Shown here in pieces: positions 7,431-15,011 of a DNA stretch of 21,742 nt. Source of the DNA: Vulcanimicrobiota bacterium (GTDB taxonomy: Bacteria > Vulcanimicrobiota > Vulcanimicrobiia > Vulcanimicrobiales > Vulcanimicrobiaceae). How positions within the stretch are numbered: the stretch's first letter is position 1; each line of letters starts with the position of its first letter. The stretch lies in assembly GCA_027306845.1 (NCBI GenBank), contig DAHUYY010000004.1, positions 1-21,742 on the forward strand. The letters are read 5' to 3'. The notes beneath the pieces were generated by a model. It did no database searches and had not been told where the DNA came from. It worked only from the letters and a program-made list of their open reading frames with translations. Position numbers and translations under genes: made by a program.

Positions 7431-8966
7431 ATGTCTGCAACCACCACAACCGTCGAACTCGACGGCCGTCACCTCTCGCTCGAAAGCATCGCCGCCGTCG
7501 CCGAAGGCGGTGCGCGGTTACGCGTCACCGATGAAGCGATGGGGCGCGTCGCGCGGGCACGGCAGTTCGTCGAAGAACGCTTCGCCGACGGCGATGCGAT
7601 CTACGGCGTCACGACGGGGTTCGGTCGGCTCGCGAACGTGCAGATCGATCCCGCCGACGCGGCACTCTTGCAACTCAATCTCGTCCGTAGCCATGCCGCC
7701 GGAACCGGTGCGCCGCTCGACGAGCGTTACGTTCGCGCAGCGGGCGTGCTGCGCGTGAATTCGCTTGCCGCCGGGCATTCGGGTATCGCCCCGGCGACGC
7801 TCTCGCTGTTGGTCGAGACACTCAATCGCGCGGTGACGCCGGTCGTCCCGATGCAGGGTTCGGTCGGAGCGAGCGGCGATCTCGCTCCGCTCGCGCACAT
7901 GTCGCTCTTGCTCATCGGCGAAGGCGAAGCGCTCTACGGCGGTAAGCGCATGCCCGCGGCGGAGGCGCTCGCGCAGGCGGGGCTGACGCCGGTCGTCCTC
8001 GGCGCGAAGGAAGGGCTCGCGCTCATCAACGGCACCCAGGTGATGACGGGCATCGCCGCACTCTCGCTCCTACAAGCGCAACGCCTCGCCGATAGCGCCG
8101 ACCTCATCGCCGCGCTCTCGCTGGAGGCGTATCTCGGTACCGATGCCGTCTTCGATCGACGTATCAACGCGTTGCGGCCGCACCGCGGGCAGCGCATCGT
8201 CGCCGCTCGGCTCCGTCGTTTCCTGGAAGGCTCGGAGATCATGCAGTCGCATCGCGCATGCGGCCGCGTTCAGGATCCCTATTCGTTCCGCTGCATCCCC
8301 GTCGTCCACGGCGCGGTGCGCGACTCCATCGAACACGCACGCACGGTCGCCGAGATCGAAGCGAACTCGGTCACCGATAATCCGCTGGTCTTTCCGGAGG
8401 ATCGCGCGTTTTTAAGCGGGGGAAATTTTCACGGCGAACCGATCGCGCTGGCGATCGATTTTCTCAAAATGGCGATCTGCGAGATCGCCTCGATCTCGGA
8501 ACGACGGCTTTACTTACTGCTCAATGCCGCCGACCGCGATCTCCCACTCTTTCTCGCAAGGAAGAGTGGCCTCGAATCGGGGCTGATGATCGTGCAATAC
8601 GCATCGGCGGCGCTGGTCAACGATAACAAAGCGCTCGCCTGGCCGAGCAGTGTCGATTCGATTCCGACATCGGCCGGGCAAGAAGACCACGTCAGTATGG
8701 GGATGACCTCGGCGAACAACCTGGTTCGCGTGCTCGATAATGTCGAAGGCGCGCTCGCCTGCGAACTCCTCGCCGCTCTCGCCGCGACCGATTTTCGCCG
8801 CCCGCTCCGCAGCGCGCGCGCGACCGACGAGCTCTACGCGCTTGCGCGTCGCGAGATTCCACCGTTAGCCGGAGATCGTTCGCCGGCGCCCGATATTGCC
8901 GCCGCGCGCGCGCTGATTCGCTCCGGTGCGATCGCGCGGATTTTTGCTCGAGAAACCATTGACTAG
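7431..8966 (+). CDS. hutH: Histidine ammonia-lyase
   Basis: HutH removes ammonia from L-histidine to give trans-urocanate, the first step of histidine breakdown, in the cytosol. The 511-residue product has the Ala147-Ser148-Gly149 triad (GSVGASGDLAPLAHM) that cyclises into the MIO electrophile, and the catalytic YGVTTGFG segment with Tyr58. Other conserved blocks are NGTQVMTG, SLEAYLGTDAVFD, QDPYSFRCIPVVHGA, NSVTDNPL, SGGNFHGEP and the C-terminal SAGQEDHVSMG. Length matches the family (about 500-515). Phenylalanine or tyrosine lyases share the MIO, but the hutU/hutI neighbours settle the role. The ATG has no clear Shine-Dalgarno; the preceding gene ends nine bases upstream. hutU follows after 15 bases. 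Confidence 0.97.
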   Translation: MSATTTTVELDGRHLSLESIAAVAEGGARLRVTDEAMGRVARARQFVEERFADGDAIYGVTTGFGRLANVQIDPADAALLQLNLVRSHAAGTGAPLDERYVRAAGVLRVNSLAAGHSGIAPATLSLLVETLNRAVTPVVPMQGSVGASGDLAPLAHMSLLLIGEGEALYGGKRMPAAEALAQAGLTPVVLGAKEGLALINGTQVMTGIAALSLLQAQRLADSADLIAALSLEAYLGTDAVFDRRINALRPHRGQRIVAARLRRFLEGSEIMQSHRACGRVQDPYSFRCIPVVHGAVRDSIEHARTVAEIEANSVTDNPLVFPEDRAFLSGGNFHGEPIALAIDFLKMAICEIASISERRLYLLLNAADRDLPLFLARKSGLESGLMIVQYASAALVNDNKALAWPSSVDSIPTSAGQEDHVSMGMTSANNLVRVLDNVEGALACELLAALAATDFRRPLRSARATDELYALARREIPPLAGDRSPAPDIAAARALIRSGAIARIFARETID

Positions 8967-8981
8967 CGAGAGGAAAGCGCG

Positions 8982-10643
8982 ATGAGTATGACGTTGTCGG
9001 GTCCGCGGCCGGTGCGCGCCGCGCGCGGTACGGAATTGACCTGCTTGGGGTGGCCGCAGGAAGCCGCGCTGCGCATGCTGATGAACAACTTAGATCCCGA
9101 GGTCGCCGAACGCCCCGACGATCTCGTCGTTTATGGCGGTAGCGGCCGCGCGGCGCGCTCGTGGGAGGCCTTCGATGCCTTGGTCCGCACGCTGCGCCGA
9201 CTGAAAAACGATGAAACGATGATCGTCCAGAGCGGTAAGCCGGTCGCGGTTTGGAAGACGCACGAACGCGCGCCGCGCGTGTTGATCGCCAATAGCAATC
9301 TCGTTCCGAAGTGGGCCGACTGGGAGACCTTTCGTTCGCTCGAAGCGCAGGGCTTGACGATGTACGGCCAGATGACCGCAGGTTCGTGGATCTATATCGG
9401 CACGCAAGGAATCGTGCAAGGAACCTACGAGACCTTCGCGGAGCTCGCGCGCCAACATTACGGCGGCACGCTGCGCGGCCGTATCGCGCTTACTGCCGGG
9501 ATCGGCGGAATGGGCGGCGCCCAGCCGTTGGCGATCACGATGTGCGAGGGAATTGCGTTGGTCGTCGACGTCGACCGCGCGCGGCTCGAACGTCGGCGCG
9601 ATCTGCGATATTTAGATCTCGTCGTCGATTCGCGCGAAGAGGCGCTCGCGCGCGTCGAGCGCGCTCGGCGCGACGGCGAGGCGATCTCGGTGGGCTACCA
9701 AGGAAATGCCGCCGATGAATTCGCGGCGCTCTTCGATGCGGGCCTCCGACCCGATGCGGTTACCGACCAGACCTCCGCGCACGATATGCTCAACGGCTAC
9801 GTCCCCTCGGGCTTCACCCTCGCCGAAGCCGAGGCGCTCCGTGCGAGCGATCCTGCGGAGTACGAACGGCGCAGTTATGAAACCGCCGGTCGCCACGTCG
9901 AAGCGATGCTGCGATTTCTCGACGCGGGAGCGATTGTTTTCGATTACGGAAACAATCTGCGTGAGGCGGCAAAGAAGGCGGGCGTCGCGCGTGCATTCGA
10001 TTTTCCGGGCTTCGTGCCGGCCTTTATTCGCCCGCTCTTCTGCCGTGGGAGCGGCCCGTTCCGCTTTGCCGCGCTCTCGGGGGATCCGGCCGATATCGCA
10101 CGTTGCGATCGCGAATTGCTCGCCCTCTTCCCCGAAGACGCACACCTGCACCGTTGGCTGACGATGGCGCGCGAACGGATTTCCTTTCAAGGGTTACCGG
10201 CACGCATCTGTTGGCTCGGTTACGGCGACCGAGCGAAGGCCGGGCTTGCGTTTAACGATCTCGTGCGTCGCGGCGAACTCTCCGCGCCGATCGTGATCGG
10301 GCGCGACCATCTCGATACCGGTAGCGTCGCGTCGCCGTATCGGGAGACCGAGGGTATGCGGGATGGGAGCGATGCGATCGCCGACTGGCCGATTCTCAAC
10401 GCGCTGCTCAATACCGCAGCGGGTGCGCATTGGGTGAGTTTCCACCATGGAGGCGGCGTCGGCATCGGATACAGCCTCCATGCAGGCATGGTCGTCGTCG
10501 CCGACGGTTCGCGCGATGCCGAGGAGCGTCTCGGTGCCGTTCTCGCAACCGATTGCGGCATGGGCGTGGTGCGCCATGCCGATGCCGGGTACGAGATCGC
10601 GATCGAGACCGCCGACGAGAAGGGCATCGATTGGCGTCTCTAG
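8982..10643 (+). CDS. hutU: Urocanate hydratase (urocanase)
   Basis: HutU adds water to urocanate to form 4-imidazolone-5-propanoate, using tightly bound NAD+ as an electrophile. The 553-residue product has family length (about 550-560). Visible signatures are the NAD-binding GGMGGAQP (175-182), QTSAHDMLNGYVPSGF (263-278), DYGNNLREAA, and HHGGGVGIGYSLHAG (488-502). Cys410 in the SFQGLPARIC segment falls at the position of the conserved urocanase active-site cysteine. A good ribosome site (GAGAGGAAAG) precedes the ATG. Its last codons overlap the proposed TTG start of hutI by 13 bases, so the two are probably translationally coupled. Confidence 0.97.
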   Translation: MSMTLSGPRPVRAARGTELTCLGWPQEAALRMLMNNLDPEVAERPDDLVVYGGSGRAARSWEAFDALVRTLRRLKNDETMIVQSGKPVAVWKTHERAPRVLIANSNLVPKWADWETFRSLEAQGLTMYGQMTAGSWIYIGTQGIVQGTYETFAELARQHYGGTLRGRIALTAGIGGMGGAQPLAITMCEGIALVVDVDRARLERRRDLRYLDLVVDSREEALARVERARRDGEAISVGYQGNAADEFAALFDAGLRPDAVTDQTSAHDMLNGYVPSGFTLAEAEALRASDPAEYERRSYETAGRHVEAMLRFLDAGAIVFDYGNNLREAAKKAGVARAFDFPGFVPAFIRPLFCRGSGPFRFAALSGDPADIARCDRELLALFPEDAHLHRWLTMARERISFQGLPARICWLGYGDRAKAGLAFNDLVRRGELSAPIVIGRDHLDTGSVASPYRETEGMRDGSDAIADWPILNALLNTAAGAHWVSFHHGGGVGIGYSLHAGMVVVADGSRDAEERLGAVLATDCGMGVVRHADAGYEIAIETADEKGIDWRL

Positions 10644-11872
10644 CAGCGGCGCCGCCGCTGCTGGTGCGAGCGCGTGCGCTAGTAACCTGCGATACCGATG
10701 CACCGCAGCAGGGGATAACCTTCGACGATCTCGGGTTCGTCGAACGCGGCGCGATCTTCGTTCGCGACGGGCGCATCGCCGCACTCGGCGAGCGCGCCTC
10801 GGTCGAGCGGGTCGCGGCGGGAATCGACTGCGAGATCCTCGATCTTCCCGAGACGCTGCTCGTTCCTGGTTTTGTCGACGCGCACACGCATCCGCTATTC
10901 GCAGGTAACAGAGAGCCCGATTTTCGAGCGCGCCTGCGGCACGAGCCCGCTCCGCTCGGAATGCTCTATACCGTCGAACGAACGCGCGAAGCGTTGCTCG
11001 CGCCGGAGCGTTTTTGGAGTGTGGATGTTGCCCCGCGCCTGCGATCGATGCTCGAACATGGAACGACGACCGCCGAGGTGAAGACCGGATACGCGCTCCA
11101 TCGCCCCGGTGAGCTCGAGCTGCTCGATTTGCTCGCCCGCGCGCACGCCGATGAAATGCTGCCGCATATCGTTTCCACCTTTCTCGGCGCTCACGCGCTG
11201 CCGCCGGAGTTTCCCGACGCCGACGGATACGTCGACTACCTGATCGATCAGTGTCTTCCGTTCGCGCGCGTGCACGGGGCGCGTTATGCCGATGCATTTT
11301 GCGAGCCCGGGTTTTTCTCGGCGGCGCAGACGGAGCGCTATCTCGAAGCCGCCCGCCGTCTCGGGCTGCGCCTGCGCGTGCATTGCGACGAAATGCAGCA
11401 TGGCGGCGCTGCGACGATGGCGCTCGCGCTCGGCGTCGATGCAATCGACCACGGAAATTATATGACCGAGGGCGATATCGAACGGCTCGCCGCGGGGCAG
11501 AGCGTTCTCGTCGCGTGCCCGGCGACGATCGATTACCTCGGGCTCGAGCGCCACGCTCCGGTTCGCAGCGTGCTCGAAGGCGGCGGTCGCGTTGCCTTTG
11601 CAAGCGATTTCAATCCGGGCACCTCACCCTGCCTCAATCTCGCACACGTCGCCTATCTCGGAAGAAAACTCTTCGGATTGAGCGCGGCAGAGGCGCTCGA
11701 CGCGGTGACGCGTCAGGCCGCTCGTAGCCTGCATATCGATCGCGGCATTCTGCGCGTCGGCGGCGAAGCGGATGTTGTAGCGTTGCGGATCGAGGGAGCC
11801 GATGAGTTCGGATGGCTGCACGGCGGCAACATCGCCGCTGCAGTCGTGCGCTCGGGCCGGGTGGTGAAATGA
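10631..11872 (+). CDS. hutI: Imidazolonepropionase
   Basis: HutI hydrolyses 4-imidazolone-5-propanoate to N-formimino-L-glutamate. The product, 413 residues from TTG 10631, is a metal-dependent amidohydrolase. Metal and catalytic positions are present: H85 and H87 in VDAHTHPLFAG, H251 in VHCDEMQHGG, and D326 in ASDFNPGT. EVKTGYAL and CPATIDYLG are further HutI blocks. The open frame extends up to 10430 inside hutU, but that part reads as low-complexity Arg and is a shadow. TTG 10631 gives the normal family length and has GAGAAGGG about six bases upstream; GTG 10664 is an alternative. The stop codon overlaps the ATG of the next gene (ATGA), a typical coupled junction. Confidence 0.95.
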   Translation: MASLAAAPPLLVRARALVTCDTDAPQQGITFDDLGFVERGAIFVRDGRIAALGERASVERVAAGIDCEILDLPETLLVPGFVDAHTHPLFAGNREPDFRARLRHEPAPLGMLYTVERTREALLAPERFWSVDVAPRLRSMLEHGTTTAEVKTGYALHRPGELELLDLLARAHADEMLPHIVSTFLGAHALPPEFPDADGYVDYLIDQCLPFARVHGARYADAFCEPGFFSAAQTERYLEAARRLGLRLRVHCDEMQHGGAATMALALGVDAIDHGNYMTEGDIERLAAGQSVLVACPATIDYLGLERHAPVRSVLEGGGRVAFASDFNPGTSPCLNLAHVAYLGRKLFGLSAAEALDAVTRQAARSLHIDRGILRVGGEADVVALRIEGADEFGWLHGGNIAAAVVRSGRVVK

Positions 11873-13164
11873 GCGAACTCTTTATCGCCGCGCGCGCGCT
11901 CGTCGCCGGAGAGGAGCGCCGCGAGGTTGCATTTCTCGTCGAAAAGGGCCGCTTTTCGAAGATCGGCGATGCGAAGACCCTGGCGATCGAGGCTGCGCGC
12001 CGCGGCACGAAGACGCGACGTTTTCCCGAGGATCGTTTGTTGGTGCCGGGCTTTATCAACGGGCACAGCCACGCCTACCAGGTGTTGTTGCGCGGCTGGG
12101 CCGATGACTGGAGCTTCGATAAATGGCGCAGCGATGCGCTCTAGCGCATCGTGCCGCAGCTGACCCCGGAGGATATTTACTGGGTCTTCGTCTTTGCGTT
12201 CAGCGAGATGCTCGCCGCGGGAATTACTACCGTCGCCGAATTTTTCTATCTGAACGGCGCGGGCAACGCCCATGCCGACGCCGCGATCCGAGCCGCCCGC
12301 GAAACCGGCATCCGCCTCGTGTTCGCGCGTACGTGGATGGATGCAGCGTACGCCCCTGCTGCATATCGCGAGACCATCGAAGAAGCCCGAACGCGCAGTC
12401 TCGAACTTTTAGCGGCGTATCCGGAGATTCACTTTTGCGTTGCACCGCATTCGTTGCATGCCGCATCGCCGGCGATGATCGAGGCCGCGGCGGCGTTTGC
12501 AGCCGAGCACGATTGCATGCTGCACGTCCACGTAGCCGAAGCCGCATACGAAGGTGCGGCGACGCTCTCCGAGCACGGAGCGACGCCGATTCGGCTGCTC
12601 GATCGCCTCGGTGCGCTCAACGAACGGTGCGTCGCCATTCACGCCATTTACATCGACGAAGAGGAGCAGGCGTTGCTCGCCGCGCGCGGGGCGCGCGTCA
12701 TTCACAACCCGATGACCAATCAATATCTCGGTGACGGAATCTGCGACATATCGGGGCTGCGCGCGCTCGGTGTCGCAATCGGGCTTGGAACCGATGCCGA
12801 TGTGAAGCCCTCGGCGATCGATGAGATGCGCGCGGCCTCCCTGTTGCAGAAGATCGCTCGTACCGACGGTGCGGCATTCGGCGCGCGGTCGGCGTTCGAT
12901 TTGGCAACGGCGAGCGGCGCGCGCGCGCTGCGCCTCGACGCGGGGCGTTTTGAAGAGGGCGCCTTCGCCGATTTCGTCGTGCTCGATGCTCGGGGGATCG
13001 ACCCGTGGGCGCCGGCAGTGAACGCGCTGGTCTACCGGGGCGAGGATGCATGGGTTCAGGGAAGCTTCGTCGGCGGAAAGCGCGTTGCCGGACGCGAGCC
13101 GAGCCCGGCGGCGATTGCGGCGCGCGAGCGCTTACGTGGAATCGCCGAACGCCTCATTCCGTAG
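11869..13164 (+). pseudogene. hutF: Formiminoglutamate deiminase-like amidohydrolase interrupted by an in-frame TAG
   Basis: By position and sequence this is the fourth hut step: deimination of N-formiminoglutamate to N-formylglutamate. The reading frame would give about 431 residues but has a TAG at codon 92 (12142-12144). Translation stays in the same frame on both sides, with no other lesion. Before the stop is the metal motif GHSHAY (H66, H68); after it come TPEDIY, SEMLAAGITTVAEF, LHVHVAEA, HNPMTNQYLGDGI and GLGTDADV. Homologues read roughly W-R-x-x-x-Y-R-x-V here, so TAG replaces an expected Tyr (TAC/TAT). Neither fragment alone would hold the whole active site, and GTG 12151 has no ribosome site. 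Possible causes are a real nonsense mutation, a read or assembly error, or suppression. Assignment to HutF rather than another COG0402-type deaminase rests partly on context. Confidence 0.72.
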
Positions 13165-13929
13165 GAGCCGCATGAAGGTACCGAAGCGCGCGTTATTCTC
13201 CGGAGTCGACGGCATCTCGGTGTAGACGACGATTATCGCGCGTCGCCCGTCGCCGGTCGTAAGGATCCCGCCGTCGTGGGTGACCTCGCTCGTGTCGCCG
13301 GTCTTGTGGGCGAACCGGTCGCCTGCGGAGAGTCCGAGGCTCAACTTATCGTTCCAGCGCTGCTCGCCGAGCCAACCCTCCAGTAACTCCGCTCCCGGGA
13401 ACGCGCGCTCCGCGATCAGCCGGAAGAGGCGCGCCGCGTCGCGGACGGGGTGGGCGTTGCGATGCTCCCCGTCCCACTGCGGGTCGGCGATGAGCGGATC
13501 GCTCCCCGAGAGCTTACGGTGGAATGCCGTGCCGGCGAGGCCGAGCTCCTCGCGAACGATCGCCGTGGCGCGTTCGCGCCCGAGGCGGTCGAACAGCTCG
13601 TTGGTCGCGACGTTATCCGAGCGGTCGACGGCGTAGCGGCACAGCTCCTCGAGGCTCGCTGCGTAGCCCGGCTCGATCGGCGAGGGCGCGTCGTTGAGCG
13701 TGAGGTTCTCGGCGCGGACGGAGCGCCGTTCGTCGAGCCGCTGCTCGCCGCGCGCCGCCAGCAGAAGTGCCGCCGCCGCGAGCGGGCTCTTGATGGTGCT
13801 CGCGGGATAGATCGCGCGGTCGGCGTCGAGGGCGAGGGGCTCCCCGCCGGGTTCGATAGGCTCCCAGATCGCCGCCGGACGCAGCAGCCCGGCGCGCCGC
13901 GCAGACTCGTGAAGCAATGAACTCTCCAT
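13132..13929 (-). CDS. Class A beta-lactamase-like serine hydrolase, no visible signal peptide
   Basis: The 265-residue product has the three core motifs of the penicillin-recognising serine enzymes: S44-T-I-K47 (SxxK), S104-D-N106 (SDN) and K209-T-G211 (KTG, in AHKTGDTSEVTHDGG). The order and spacing fit class A beta-lactamases. Two things are odd. The start at ATG 13929 gives a polar N-terminus (MESSLLHESARRAG) with no signal peptide, whereas beta-lactamases are exported. The omega-loop segment (SGSDPLIADPQWDGEHRNAHP) has no recognisable ExxLN with the deacylating Glu. It may therefore be a non-lactamase acyl-serine hydrolase or a weak enzyme. The frame is open up to 14301, but that extension crosses the promoter region and the STAS gene. 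The 3' end overlaps the hutF-like gene by 33 bases. Confidence 0.85.
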   Translation of the reverse strand: MESSLLHESARRAGLLRPAAIWEPIEPGGEPLALDADRAIYPASTIKSPLAAAALLLAARGEQRLDERRSVRAENLTLNDAPSPIEPGYAASLEELCRYAVDRSDNVATNELFDRLGRERATAIVREELGLAGTAFHRKLSGSDPLIADPQWDGEHRNAHPVRDAARLFRLIAERAFPGAELLEGWLGEQRWNDKLSLGLSAGDRFAHKTGDTSEVTHDGGILTTGDGRRAIIVVYTEMPSTPENNARFGTFMRLLRNEAFGDST

Positions 13930-13991
13930 CGGGTTCCGCGCTTCCAAGGGGCGCTGGCGCAACCCTCGCCGCTGGAATGGGTTAAAATTGC

Positions 13992-14007
13992 GTGTAAGCA
14001 CTTGCAC
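13992..14007. promoter_or_regulatory. Palindromic operator candidate, site 1
   Basis: GTGTAAGCACTTGCAC is an imperfect 16-bp palindrome of the form GTGnAAGnnCTTnCAC, with all six outer and inner matched pairs present. It overlaps a possible -35 box of the efflux operon and lies 62 bases upstream of the serine hydrolase start. It shares its core with site 2. A TetR-type dimer, such as the one encoded in the operon, is the natural candidate binder; this is inference. Confidence 0.5.
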
Positions 14008-14034
14008 GCAGTTCCGAAAAAGAGTAATCTGCTC

Positions 14035-14050
14035 GTGCAAGTACTTGCTT
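14035..14050. promoter_or_regulatory. Palindromic operator candidate, site 2
   Basis: GTGCAAGTACTTGCTT contains the exact 12-bp palindrome GCAAGTACTTGC (14037-14048). It keeps the GTGnAAGnnCTT part of site 1, and its centre is 43 bp from the centre of site 1, close to four helical turns, so both would lie on one face of the DNA. It ends 11 bases before the STAS start codon, where bound protein would block transcription or early elongation. Confidence 0.5.
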
Positions 14051-14061
14051 GCACCATATTT

Positions 14062-14358
14062 ATGAAAACAAAAGCGACCAAAATCCAGATATTCTCTAGC
14101 GATCTTCTCGATATCGGTCGGGACGAGGCTCACCTCGACTCGATCGTCGATCGCCATACCGAACGCGTCGTCGTCGATCTTGCCGACCTCGCGAGCCTCG
14201 ATGTCGGGCGGATGCGCAGCCTCGTCGCGCTTTTGCGCCGTAGCCGCGCGCACGGCATCGAGTTCTCCGTTCGAACCTCGCACGAGGACATACGGCGCCA
14301 ACTCGCCCTCACGGGCCTCGACCGCATCCTTGAGGTCGAGGGCGGGAGCGCGGCATGA
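14062..14358 (+). CDS. STAS-domain protein lacking the usual phospho-acceptor Ser
   Basis: The 98-residue product covers just one STAS domain, as in anti-sigma factor antagonists of the SpoIIAA type and related single-domain regulators. Visible elements are the central strand RVVVDLADLASLDV (35-48), the helix MRSLVALLRRSRAHG, the strand EFSV and the last helix RRQLALTGLDRIL. In SpoIIAA-like proteins the central loop reads D-S-A/S-G; here it is D47-V48-G49, so the phosphorylatable Ser is replaced by Val. It may be a constitutive binding partner, or work in another way, for example like the STAS protein MlaB in lipid transport. ATG 14062 is chosen because the segment from TTG 14002 would encode an unlikely extension through the operator. 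No Shine-Dalgarno precedes the ATG. The stop overlaps the next start (ATGA). Confidence 0.75.
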   Translation: MKTKATKIQIFSSDLLDIGRDEAHLDSIVDRHTERVVVDLADLASLDVGRMRSLVALLRRSRAHGIEFSVRTSHEDIRRQLALTGLDRILEVEGGSAA

Positions 14359-15011
14359 TCGCCCGGCTCGCGCTCGTTCTCGCCCTCGCTCCGGGGCTGC
14401 TCGCGCTCTCCGCCCAGCGTCCGGCGCTACGCCCGATGACCGCGACGGCGATCGTCGACAAGATGCTCGACCGGAATCCCGGACTCACGAGCTATCGCGC
14501 GCGCGTTCACGTAACGACGCGCATGCTTTCGTTTCCATTTCTCTCTCCGACGCTCGACGGCACCTCGTATTACAAACGCCCGAGCAAATTCGTCGTCGTC
14601 TTCGACCGGGTTCCCGCGTACGCGGCGGGGTTCTCGAAGATATTCAACAACGTCGGCGATCCCGGCGCTTGGTCGAAGGATAATGTCGTTTCGTACGCCG
14701 GAACGCGGGTATGGAGCGGGCGCCAAGTCTACATGTTAACCGTCGCGCCGCGGCAGTATAGCGATATACTTGCCTACGCTCACGCGATCGTCGACCCTGC
14801 GACCTGGGAGTTGGTCGAGATGACCTGGCATTATCGCGACGGCGGCACGATTTCGATGCGTCAATGGTACCGTCGCGAGAACGGATACGATGTGCTCTCC
14901 GAACAGAGTGCCGAAATTAACTTTCGCGTTCGTGCGAGCTCCCACGCGACGTATGGGAAGTACCATATGAACGTGCCGATCTCGGACACCGTTTTCACGG
15001 GGGCGAAGTGA
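14355..15011 (+). CDS. LolA-like exported protein (outer-membrane lipoprotein carrier fold)
   Basis: The product has 218 residues. An N-terminal signal peptide (MIARLALVLALAPGLLALSA) predicts export. The mature part begins with ATAIVDKMLDRNPGLTSYRARV, typical of the start of LolA/LolB-fold proteins (a helix, then the first strands). Alternating strands follow: SYYKRPSKFVVVF, RQVYMLTVAP, ELVEMTWHYRDGG, ENGYDVLSEQSAEINFRV. LolA-fold proteins carry lipoproteins or other lipids across the periplasm; this is not a canonical LolA by sequence, so the cargo is unknown. It is coupled by a four-base ATGA overlap to the STAS gene, and its own stop overlaps the GTG of the TetR gene. Its place in an efflux operon suggests a role at the cell envelope. 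Confidence 0.65.
   Translation: MIARLALVLALAPGLLALSAQRPALRPMTATAIVDKMLDRNPGLTSYRARVHVTTRMLSFPFLSPTLDGTSYYKRPSKFVVVFDRVPAYAAGFSKIFNNVGDPGAWSKDNVVSYAGTRVWSGRQVYMLTVAPRQYSDILAYAHAIVDPATWELVEMTWHYRDGGTISMRQWYRRENGYDVLSEQSAEINFRVRASSHATYGKYHMNVPISDTVFTGAK

Larger units (their letters stand above)
13930..14061. promoter_or_regulatory. Divergent promoter region between the serine hydrolase and the efflux operon
   Basis: This is the longest non-coding stretch of the window (132 bases). Its right half is clearly more AT-rich than the genes around it, as expected of promoters. It contains two related palindromes (listed separately). A TTGCAC (14002-14007) and TAATCT (14025-14030) are 17 bases apart on the plus strand and could be weak -35/-10 elements, with three of six matches each; the -35 would lie within the first palindrome. 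The STAS gene has no Shine-Dalgarno before its ATG. Confidence 0.5.

Noticed and set aside
10430..10630. An upstream extension of hutI
   Set aside because: It lies inside hutU, reads as Arg-rich low complexity, and would make HutI about 65 residues too long.
12142..12144. TAG as a reassigned sense codon in this organism
   Set aside because: clpC, hutH, hutU, the His-rich exported protein and the MFS gene all end at TAG at family-normal lengths, so TAG is a working stop codon here; local suppression is not excluded.
13930..14301. An N-terminal extension of the serine hydrolase
   Set aside because: It crosses the AT-rich promoter region and the antisense of the STAS gene, contains no signal peptide, and has no match to the family.
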